Below are positions 11,741 to 21,437 of a stretch of DNA of 64,000 bases, one piece after another. Origin of the DNA: Pararge aegeria (taxonomy: Eukaryota > Arthropoda > Insecta > Lepidoptera > Nymphalidae). The notes under the pieces are model-generated. The model was not told the DNA's origin, made no database searches, and saw nothing but the letters and a program-made list of their open reading frames with translations. The position numbers and the translations under genes are program-made. The stretch spans positions 382,001 to 446,000 of the forward strand of contig NC_053201.1 of assembly GCF_905163445.1 (NCBI RefSeq), written 5' to 3'. How positions within the stretch are numbered: the first letter of the stretch is position 1; each line of letters starts with the position of its first letter.

Positions 11741-13420
11741 AACATAGTAGTTTGTACTAGAAGAGGGGTATAGAGTAGTATTCACCACGCTGCTAATACA
11801 CGTGCTGGGAAAGTACTCTCTAAAAGTAGCTTAACACCCAAAGTATTAATTAGGCGCTTATGACGTCACCGACGTAGCTACTCTTGGCTGGCGAGCCAGC
11901 ACTACGCATCCCCGTCATGAAAACTTACGTACATTGTACGTACAGCACGTGCATTCGGCTTACATCATAAATCTTAATATCCATGTTGTTATTTTTGCAT
12001 TTAGTGCGTTAAGTGAACACGTAAAGTGGCACCCTTATTGGATACATCGATTGTCAAGTACAAATAGGTACACAAATCAAAGTATTCCAACACACGATGG
12101 ATCATTAGGGTAGGAATATGCTCTATATCTCTTTCTCTTCCTGAAAGAAGTCTGTATGGACTTTCGATAAAACGATTCACACAAACAGATACCCCCGCTG
12201 AATATTTTAATATTCAAATAGCTCGCCCGCGAAGTCTTACAAACAAATCCTCTTTCAATCGAGTGCACAGAAGGTGCATCTTCTGCATCAAGTGCTCTTT
12301 AGGATGTGACCGAAGTTTTAAAGTAGATAGGTAACACAGAGGTTCTCGGATTCGGCCGCATTTCTGTTTTGAAATGCGGTCATCGAGAAAAGAACTTAGT
12401 ATGGCTACCTACTAGAAAAAGTCAGCGAGTTGCGATGCTAAAGTAGAAATGGAGGCATCATGGCCCGATGGAGCCTTGGAGGTCGGGGTTTAAGGTGCTC
12501 CTGCACTATGTATACAGCAGCAAGTGTTCATCGGTTGAGATGATGCTTGATGATGAGAGTATAAGTTAATTTAATAAAACTGTATTGGTAATTTACTTAA
12601 GACTGTGTACCGGAACCGCGTAAACACAGTTAGGTACTTGTGAGATAAAAACAACAAACTTAATCGGTAAATGTATGAACGCGAAATGCGATATCGTTGT
12701 ATGCGCGTGCGCACACTCGAGATGCGTCACGGACGGATTTACGAGCGCTACCGTGCCGTCTGACTCAGAACACCTGGGGCCTTAGTACAAAATTTGCTCG
12801 CTCGCAATCGAGGAGACATTTTCGAGTATAAAACAAATACTTAAACACTGGAGTAAAATGGATCTTACTAAGATTGTATTGAAGCTCAGATTTGCCTACT
12901 TACTGTAGCTCGTGCTTCTGATAGAATGTCTGTAGATCAAAAGTACAGCTTTTCGTCTCTAAATCGAGTGACATTAGATTTTTGTCGATACAGAGTTTGC
13001 GAGAGAATTTTGTGCTTAGGGTACTGGGCACCGCCAGGCGTTACCGCATCGATCTCGCGTGAAGTAAATCAATAATAGCCGACGCTAAATTAGCTTTTAT
13101 TTTATAGCTTGGATGATGGTGCTAATGGAATTAATTAAAACATCTGTTGTATCCAGATTGTTTTATCGGTATTAATAGCTAGGCGTAAAGTTGATTTGAC
13201 AAACTGCCTCGCTGGTAATTTGTTGGCATGTACGACTACGGTCTATGAGATCCTTGGTTCGATTTCCTGGTGATAAAGATGTATCAGGGGCGTATGTATT
13301 GGGAGGATCTTGGTATCAGCGCGGAGTTGCTTTGGCCCGTGAATTATAGAGCACGTTATACTCTCGGTCCCGGATATAATGCGATAATAATCGTTAAAGT
13401 CCGCCAATTCACATTGAAGT

Positions 13421-13496
13421 AGCGTGGTGGGTCTATGCTCTAAAACGTTTTTTCCTTTATAGGAAAAAACGTTTTAGAGCATAGACCCACCACGCT
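13421..13496. repeat. Perfect 36-bp inverted repeat with 4-base loop
   Basis: Arms 13421-13456 and 13461-13496 are exact reverse complements around the loop ttat. The outer half of each arm (agcgtggtgggtctatgctc) resembles the SINE B body, as at 39391-39412. The structure may therefore be a recent fold-back duplication of a SINE fragment. Confidence 0.9.
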
Positions 13497-14416
13497 TATG
13501 CGTGTATTCAGCTGTGGGACGTTCATAGAATAGCAAAGCTGATGATGACGTGTGCCTAACTGTTATATTTTCTTATCTCCTTTTTATCAAGCTATTCGCA
13601 AAGATTCCAAAAGTAATCAGGGTATTGAAAGTTGTCAATCTAAGCGATTTTACTGTGAGAGTTCACAGCAATGCTTCTGAATACGGTTGTAAGTCAATCG
13701 GGCGATGTGTTGTTGCGAAATTGGTGCGTGCCCGGTATTTCGGTCGCCTCCGCGCGCGCTCGGGTTTCAGATGTTGCACACGCCAGAAAACTGACCGCCT
13801 GCCACTTGGCCGCGCAGATGAGGTTTGCCTAATTGGTTTATTTTCGACCATACTTGTTTGATGTCGATTCGCTTAGGAAATCCCTGTTTAGGTACTGCGC
13901 TGCCAGGGGTAGCAGAGTGGGACTCCCGGGGACAAGGGACTGTGGCTCTGTTATGCTTAATCTGGTTAGGCGTTAATTATAACTTGTACCCACTTGCTCT
14001 ATTGTGTTTTTATATCTGTTACTACTTACTTTTTCTAAGAAATACTAGGTATACCTGGTACTGCTTAGAAAAAGTGTACGTATTCCTATATACCCCTTAA
14101 CAAGGGAGGGGTGAATGACCGCTAAACTGTTTCAAGAAGGAAATGATAAGTGCACATTGTTTAGACTTATATTAATTTGTTTGATTTGGCTAAAATTTTT
14201 GTAATACATTAGTAGTAGTAAGTAGAGCATTTGTGCCAGAGCTTGTCCGGGGAAGTACCACCACATTGCTTATTTCTGCCGCCAAGCAGCATTGTTGTTT
14301 TACTATGTTCCGGTGATGTGGCACGTTGCAAGACGTGTTCTTTGTATGCCCTGCGTAATGTTGTTCTGTTTATAGGCGATTGTTTTCAATTTACTACTCA
14401 CCTTTATATGTGCTGA

Positions 14417-14690
14417 TGCAGTCTAAGATAGAGGGCTAACCTGTCATGGTCATGGCAGTTATCAATATTTAACTTTACCCCTTAGGGCCTTATCATATTA
14501 TACGCATCGTATCAAAACACTAAATAGCTTGACAGCACGTCTTTTTCGGTAGGACAGTAGCTATATACTTAGCCACGGCCGAAGACTACCACCCGAAAAC
14601 TATTATTGGATCTATCCGGTAAGCGAATCCAGGACCTTGTGATACGTAATTTAACATGCTAACCACCTGACCTATGGGTGGTTAGGTAAA
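14417..14690 (-). repeat. SINE (family C), reverse orientation
   Basis: Carries the family body on the minus strand: the gatgcagtctaagatag and gggctaacctgtcatgg region, the gcacgtctttttcggtagg segment, and a tRNA-like head on the right. Truncated related pieces: 15184-15310, 30950-31135, 42408-42565, 46706-46910, 49495-49805, 59330-59450 and 63295-63445. Fuller copies: 31620-31925, 37405-37740 and 45866-46155. Confidence 0.6.
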
Positions 14691-15706
14691 CAACACGTAA
14701 TGTGAGAAAATTAAACTTCAATGGCACGTTTTGAATGATCTCAGTACGTAGGTAGCCGCGAAGTGTCCGAGTAAGCAATTGCGGTCTATTCGTGGAGGAT
14801 GGCGATATTGTAGTTCCTAGTGACATTTTCAGTGGCATTGGGCCGCTTTGGGGTGTTATGCAACATATATTTTTTTTATTATATGTTATGGGACAGTTTT
14901 AAAACTCCCCAAAGTAATCTGCAAAGTTTTTGTTTAGTTTTAGATGAAATCTGAAACGGATGTAATAATTTGTGTTTGGTAACTACTAATAACAATATAT
15001 TTTCTTGTGTTATGAATTTGCGGTTACCATGTTCTTATCTGGTATCGAAAGGAGATCGAAGCTTGTATTGACCTGAAAATATCCAAGAGTTCCAGAGCAC
15101 AGCTTGTTGCAGTTACCGCACGTAACGACTTTGCCAATTAGTTGTTAGGTGAAAGAAATTATAAGCCCTTGACTTGGTCACTTGACTACAATCTCACCAG
15201 CTGGCAGCTGGCAAGTAATGATGCAGGCTAAGATAAAACGGGCTAACCTGTCGAGGGAGTGGTAGTTATATTGAACCCATCCAAGACGTTTTACGCGACA
15301 TCGTACCCACACATATTAATTGTTGTTTTGTGTTGTTCCAGAAGTAATGCGGCGCGCGGCATGCGGCGACGTGTGTTCCGCGCCCGCGCCGCGCCTTCAT
15401 AACGCCACCACCAAGTGAGAATCTTATTTGAATACCTTTTCCATTTGAAATGGAACAAACTATATTCAAAAATTAGCGATACCACTCAGTTGGAAGAAAT
15501 TATGTGGATACTTCATGGGTGCACCCACTAAGAGTTCTTGTATCAATCGAATTACTTGAAGGCCTCGCCAAAGTGTTGTCTTAGGCCCCCAATGTATAGC
15601 GGGTCTGATATACCTAAAATTTGCTGTTTGACACATTTGCATAAATGAATAAAGATATACAGTAGGTATGCAGCAATTCTTAAACTTAATTCATCTTTTT
15701 CCACAG

Positions 15707-17675
15707 ATCGTCAGAAAACAAAGAGCTGCTGCGTCAACAGCTCCTCTCCGCCAGCAAGGATCGCAACGTAGAGAAAGCTGAGCCACCGAAAACAAAGCAC
15801 ACGAGAAGCAGACAGAAGAACCGATGGAAGCTCAAATTCCACCACCAGGCGCTGCCTCAGGAGTACCTCGATCATTATGAGCAGAGTTTGCAGAAAGCAA
15901 ACAACAAGAAACCAATAGAAAAGCCAAAAGAACAAAACGCTGACAGTAACTTTACCAACGAGACGTTTAAAATTTGGGCGCAGAGGCTTGCCGGAGTGCA
16001 GAATGAGGCAGGGTCTTTGACTGCTCCTAATTCTTTCAACATGGCAGCAAAGAAGGACGAGAAGAAAAAGAAGCCCCCAGCAATCGCACCCAGCAAGATT
16101 GTGACTTACGAAGATTTACCGTACATGGGAGAGATGACGTTGAACAATTCTAAACCAAGACGCGGAAGGAAGCCAAAGAAAGCAGATATCTGTCATTTAA
16201 TTTACGAAAATTATGGAACTGTAGTACCGGGACAGCCCCCCCCTCAAGATCGACAAAACAATCTTACAATGGGCCCTCCGTTCAGAAGTGTAGATGCACC
16301 ACACAGTACGTCAAAAACAGATTTACAAAATAAGATAATCTCAAATTTATTGGAAAAGAAACTGTCACAAGAGTATAAGAGGAGGTTAGAAAATCCCTCT
16401 CCACATCGATTCTGCAGCCCCGATGAACCAATGCCAGAAGTGCCTATAACTACAGCTGGTCCTTTGCATAGTGATGATGAGCCCTTAAATCTTTGCATAA
16501 GAGATTTACACGATTTGAAGTTGCAAATACAAAAGAAATTTGGAAATATTTACACATCCATGCCTGAAGTTAAAGCAGAAATTGAGGATACTTCCGAGCA
16601 AGAAAGCGTCAAAAGCGAACAGCCAAATGCAATTTCTGTAATTCAGAGGAATACGAATTGCCCCCCAACAGCCAATAGTTCACCGGATCTATCGCGCAAA
16701 ACTAGGAATATATCGCCTACTCTATCAGAACCTACTCAGTCAACAGCCAGTCTAGATGATGACAAATTTCCAGGATATATTTACTGGCCAAATGCTGGAA
16801 TCTATATGCATCCTTTAGCTCTACAAACACAATTGTTGTACTACCAAAGGCTAGCAGCGTCCGGCCAGCTCCCATTTCCTGCCGAAGATCGTGACAAATT
16901 GTCCACACCGGGAAATGAGAATAATTTAACAGATCAATCTCCAGATGAAAGTAAAAGCAAGTTAGTGCTCAAACAAATTTCAGAACTTCTAGACCCTAAA
17001 GTTATCAAACAAGTCGAAGAAACAAAAAGTCCGGAACCTCCAAAAAAGAGGGCGTCCCCTAATCCCGCACAAGGTCCAGTAAAGAGGAAACGTTCGGCCA
17101 TATTCATACCGCCGATGCCGGCCAAAAGTAATTCCACAACACCTACAACTGAAGTCAGCATTTGTAAATTCAAGTTTACAGGGGGATCAAAACCTTCATT
17201 ACAGGAAAAGAAGATGTTATCAGTGGATTCTGGAGGAAACTTTAGATACTACAGCGGGACCGGGACCAAAGGGAATAATAAAGGGTTCGAATATTTACAA
17301 AAAGACGCGAATGCCGATAGAACGGAAGCAGTCGGAACCTCAGTATCAACTTTGCCAAAGGCTGATACTCAGAACAGTGTCAATCTCAAAGAAGATTTAA
17401 ACAAAAAGAAAAGGAAGTCCAGGAAAACATTACAGAGGGAAAAGTTGGAGCAAACGTTTAAAGAAAAGGGGTTTTTAATACAGACCCAACAACTGCAGTC
17501 AGCTGAAGGCGCCACGTATTGTAAGTTTAGGCAACTGAGGAAATTCACGAGGTATTTGTTTAGGAGTTGGAAGGACTATTTACCTGGCGAACTAGATGAT
17601 AGGCAGAGCGCAGAAATTGGACCCGAACCGACTGCAACTGAAAATCAAAATGTTGCGGGAGAATGGACAAGTTGA
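15707..17675 (+). CDS. Terminal coding exon of a nuclear regulator, probably E93/Mblk-1 family
   Basis: After the acceptor ttttccacag, the frame is open from TCG at 15708 to TGA at 17673-17675, 655 codons. It begins SSENKELLRQQLLSASKDRN and continues through a conserved-looking block around RQKNRWKLKFHHQALPQEYL. Further along it shows: an AT-hook-like basic patch PRRGRKPKK followed by ADICHLIYENYG (about codons 150-170); a CtBP-type motif DEPLNLC (about 257-263); an aromatic block FPGYIYWPNAGIYMHPLA; a basic KRKR nuclear-localisation cluster; SLQEKKMLSVDSGGNFRYY; and a C-terminal basic/aromatic block YCKFRQLRKFTRYLFRSWK. The upstream exon at 4770 supplies an LxxLL box. A CtBP motif plus LxxLL box and the block wording point to E93 (Eip93F/Mblk-1), an ecdysone-induced nuclear factor of metamorphosis. 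Against this, the family's Pipsqueak helix-turn-helix domains are not in this exon. Coding status is near certain; the family name is about even odds. Confidence 0.72.
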
Positions 17676-20224
17676 AGTTCTAGGTTTAATTTTAGACTTT
17701 CAATATCTTTTATCTATTTGGGAGAGTATTAGGAAATTTAAATGGTGGGAAAGCTATCGTAAATCAGTATTGTTCTTATATAAATCAGTTGCCCTATACT
17801 CTCTTGGACAAATAAGAATATAAAAGCCAAAGACTAAAAAAAGCTACTTGAAAACTGCTGGTGGCTGAATGATGCATTTAAATAACATAATTGCCTGTTG
17901 TGAGACTTATTGTTTGGGTGTTTTCAATCGTTTTTCCGTCCATAAGCAAACTTATAATTTAGCTTTTTTATTACAATTTTAATATTTATGTATTTATTTA
18001 GGTTTTTATGTATTTATAAATAAACGGAATGTGTGTATAAGCTTGAGCAACTTAAACGTATAGATTAGGTTTTATCTGTTGTTTTTAGTTTTGTAATTAA
18101 AAAAATGAAAAACTAGAGACATACTCACGCTGGATACACTTTTAACATGCAACGCTTTTGAAATGTGCGTGATAAAAGTATATTTTGAATGTATTCTAAT
18201 TTTGGGAAATTATAGAAAAATAAGTACGCAAAATTTTCGGAAACCTCTACATAGATAACAATTATTACTTTAGTGGCAGTACCCTAAGGACAAGATTATG
18301 ACGCCCCTAATCACATTTGAATTTGAATTTGAAGAAAAATCAAGATATATATTATAGCTCCATATTGCCTTGACGTTATTTTATCGATACTCTAAAATAG
18401 CCACAGTGTTACTTTTTTGATTCATTATTTTTGAGCTACGGTTTGATATGACAAACTGCAGGTCCAAGAAATTTGTTATAACTAATGGAAATTAAAATCC
18501 TTCTGATAATTAAAATAACTTAAAATCTTCAGGAATTTCTTTATAAAGACCTTCTGCAAATTGTTGACCTTGTTTAATGGTACCTAACATTTACTGTTTT
18601 TGACAGGAGTATTTTAGCTCAATCGAAGGATTATTTTTCTGTTAAGTTAAAGTTTTTACTCAACATGTTATTGATTGGGACTTTCGTTTATTACTTTCAA
18701 TGAGGTGCTAAAAATGAATATAGGATAATTTATTATATTAATTATTAACTAACGATTTATGCCTTATAATAAATACCAGAAATACTAATATCTAGTCATT
18801 TGACTCATAACCGTGCTTTGTTATTCACATGTGTTTAATTATTCATGGGTACATCTGCCCTCTTTATTGTTTACTCAGCTATATGGCTAAACATCCAAAA
18901 TGACCCTCATTTCCATAATTGCTAAACGGAGGTAGACAACTCAAAGTAACCAGTGACATTTTGTACCTACGTTTACTCGCGTGTAAGTTAACTACGATTG
19001 ATATAGAATCATACTAGCGCCATCTAGTGACATTTGCGTAGAATTAGGGCTAATATGGGGCCATTAACGTGAAATTCATAATTTGCACATTTCGTTACCC
19101 GAAGTAGATAAAAGTAAATTTTCAATACTGTTTTGGAATGAGAGTGGAGCACGCAGTGCCCACGCGTTACAAACTTTATGCCAAACGTATAAAGTTCAAA
19201 TTTCAATGCTTTCTTGTGACCAAACGGTTTTAGAGTTGCGAAATCGTTCGTCGATACATTTACAGTGTTGTCAAAAGAAATGTGTAAAAACACGGTGTGT
19301 ACGAGAAATAACACCCTGACCTCTAATACCACAGGAAAAGCTGTTGTCACTTGTTAGTCTATACCAAATTGATTGACGCCATTTTGGCGCTGTACGTTGT
19401 GAAGCTGTAGTACGAGTGTCCAGGGAACTAAAATTTGAATTATTTAAAACAATAATAACTAAATTTAATATGTAGTATAGAGGTCAGTGTTATAAAGGAT
19501 CGAAACTAAAAGTGCATCTAGATTGAAACGGATCGTACAAAGTTTTCAATTATGAGGTCGGGAACCCTTAGTAGTTACAGAATGAGCAGAAATCATTCAA
19601 CACACCTTATCACTGTTTATTTTGAAACAACGCTAACTCTAGTGAATAAGTTTTTCTTTTGTAACAAATTTCACATAATACTCAGTTCTTAACAATTTTG
19701 CCTAACGTATGAAACTAAGATGTACATACAATCGAGTTATTCTAGTCATTGATTTGTTAGTAAGTATTGTTAATAATAACTGTGTAAATATTATTAAATT
19801 AACGTTAATTTAATATATCGTTACTTATTTATAAAATAAGACTACATTTTGTACTCAAATAAACTTTATTAAAAAATGTAAAGAAAAACTCAAATATTTC
19901 TGTGATTTACAAAAAAAACGCAATACAACAGGAATGTAATGTGGAACCAATAAAAAGTTTAACAAATTATTTTTGGTTTGTGATTTATTTTTAATAGGAA
20001 GCCCTTTGCATGTTCAGGTAAAGTTAGGAAAGTTCACATTACAAAATATTTTTTGGTCTCTCAATTATGTGACTGGTTTCCAACCATACAAATTAGTCAG
20101 CATTAAACAGCGTTAGTCGCTCGAGGCAAATTTTGTATGGATCGGCAAATAAACACTGTACGGAACAGGACTTGACGGGGAGATCTTACCACTCACTGGG
20201 AAAATTCATGATATACAATGGACA
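17676..20224 (+). other. Probable long 3' UTR and flank of the E93-like gene
   Basis: Repeat-poor AT-rich sequence directly after the stop codon. Candidate poly(A) signals AATAAA occur at 18019-18024 and 19858-19863. The absence of transposon debris over about 2.3 kb, in contrast to the rest of the window, suggests this stretch is under constraint. Open frames at 19024-19350 are short and overlap on both strands. The region ends at the piggyBac target TTAA. Confidence 0.45.
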
Positions 20225-20237
20225 TTAACCTCTGGTA

Positions 20238-20290
20238 TGCCTGAACGTGGATCAGCGCAAAGCAGTTATCTGCCGGAACGTGGATCCACG
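20238..20290 (+). repeat. piggyBac subterminal palindromic repeats (left)
   Basis: Two copies 33 bp apart: gcctgaacgtggatcagcgc (imperfect) and gccggaacgtggatccacg, whose core cgtggatccacg is a perfect palindrome. A reversed copy is at 20783-20800 (core cgcggatccgcg), and the right-end copy is at 24630-24647. Repeats near piggyBac ends are commonly transposase-binding sites; that role here is inferred. Confidence 0.75.
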
Positions 20291-20399
20291 CTCTCCGACC
20301 AGCAGACAATTTTTTATAATTTTCTCTCATAAAAACGATGCAGAAGTGTCAAAATCGCTTGCGTCCTTGAATGAATGAATGTACCAAATTCTCTTATAC

Positions 20400-20492
20400 C
20401 TGTCTTTAGTTCAGAAACTTGTTCATTCGTGTCACTGAATACTCGACTTCGTTGAGAACTAAGTGTTTGATTTTTTGTAATTACTGGACACA
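20400..20492 (+). promoter_or_regulatory. Probable non-coding first exon and promoter of the piggyBac transcripts
   Basis: A strong donor, ACA|GTGAGTAT, lies at 20493, downstream of an AT-rich promoter-like stretch. No start codon precedes it in the frame of the next exons. It could splice to the acceptor atttcaag (exon from 20931, accessory gene) or to ttatttctag (exon from 21438, transposase). The transcription start is not determined. Confidence 0.35.
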
Positions 20493-20941
20493 GTGAGTAT
20501 ATTTTTGTGTTATTTCAATAATTTCTTTCATTTAGAATAGTTTTCAATAAAATCTTATGAGAAATTTATGCAATTACTAAAATAATTAGAAGTAAACGAT
20601 TTGTCGGTTAGTTTTTTTTTTCAAATTTATTCATAACTATTGTATTTCTTTCATTCTGAGTGCGTGTTATATATAGTTTTGAAGACTTTTTTGTCAAGAT
20701 CTTCAATTTGCAAAGTGTTTTCGTCCATAATTCATAGTTTATTCAGAATCTTTGTTTTTCGATAGTCTTACCGCATATTGAGCGCGGATCCGCGTTCCGG
20801 CTAAGACGTACAGGGTGTTCAAATTTATACCACGCACTTTACTTGTTTATTTACTTTATTGAGTTGTCCAGAAAATATTTTGAGATATCTTGCATTGAAC
20901 CTAACAATATTTTATTAATTTAATTTCAAGGTTATAAAATA

Positions 20942-21232
20942 ATGGTGGTGTACCTAGATGTTGATAAGTATCTCAACAAAGGAGATTATTGCCTATGTCT
21001 TCGTGAAGCTATATGGCCTTGGAAAGAGACTCATTTTATAAAATTAAGTGCTTGTTTCATATGTAAAAAACGCACGAATTCTAAAATGCCTCGACATTTA
21101 TGTCTTCGGACTGACAAAAAAAGTACTTTTAAAATGATATTACACGCTAAACATTTTTGGTGTCGAAACTGTATGTTTGCCATATATGAACATTACACAA
21201 ATGACGAATGTAACATTTGTGCTGATTTCTAA
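20942..21232 (+). CDS. 96-residue Cys/His-rich probable zinc-binding protein within the piggyBac element
   Basis: A complete frame from ATG 20942 to TAA. It is preceded by a plausible acceptor (taatttcaag, ending 20930) and followed by AATAAA at 21291-21296, so it looks like a self-contained terminal exon. The 96-residue product has CxxC pairs at residues 38-41 (CFIC), 74-77 (CRNC) and 90-93 (CNIC), plus C54 and histidines 52, 68, 71 and 84. The arrangement C-x2-C ... C ... H-x2-H-x2-C-x2-C-x12-C-x2-C recalls a RING or treble-clef zinc fold. The spacing from C54 to the histidines is longer than in a standard RING. No signal peptide or membrane segment. I do not recognise the family. It is the same strand as the transposase but outside its spliced frame. 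It may be cargo captured by the transposon or a regulator of transposition; a captured viral or host zinc-finger gene is a further possibility. Function unknown. Confidence 0.7.
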   Translation: MVVYLDVDKYLNKGDYCLCLREAIWPWKETHFIKLSACFICKKRTNSKMPRHLCLRTDKKSTFKMILHAKHFWCRNCMFAIYEHYTNDECNICADF

Positions 21233-21290
21233 ATAACAAAAATTTAATTAAGTATTACAATGAGAAGGTTACTGTTATTTGTTTAAAACT

Positions 21291-21296
21291 AATAAA
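21291..21296 (+). terminator. Poly(A) signal of the 96-residue gene
   Basis: AATAAA followed by an A-run, 59 bases past the stop codon and about 140 bases before the first transposase coding exon. It supports separate 3'-end formation for the small gene. Confidence 0.5.
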
Positions 21297-21437
21297 AAAA
21301 TTCACATATAATTAGTTTTATTCTTTGACAAAGCAAGACTATACAAAATGTTGTAGAGGTAATTTATTTACATTTCGACTTCATGTCTTACATTATAATT
21401 TTACCTCCCAATTTGCTGTTATTTTATTTATTTCTAG

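Larger units (their letters stand above)
4860..15706 (+). other. Large intron of the E93-like gene, repeat-littered
   Basis: About 11 kb without a convincing exon. It contains SINEs (5889-6200, 14417-14690, 15184-15310), LINE remnants (about 9385-9735 and 12470-12560), two perfect hairpins (11681-11740 and 13421-13496), a reverse copy of a common lepidopteran repeat near 7510-7690, and a very AT-rich stretch at 8360-8650. Stretches at about 11830-11960 and 12660-12830 are less AT-rich, free of recognised repeats, and could be enhancers. The acceptor at its end is ttttccacag. Confidence 0.45.

Noticed and set aside
15888..15890. TTG at 15888 as the start codon of the 595-codon frame
   Set aside because: The same frame is open for another 60 codons upstream to an acceptor and reads as conserved protein, so this is an internal leucine codon.
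19024..19350. Overlapping open frames on both strands (108 and 78 codons)
   Set aside because: No domain, no splice context, located in the probable 3' UTR; the lengths are within chance expectation.
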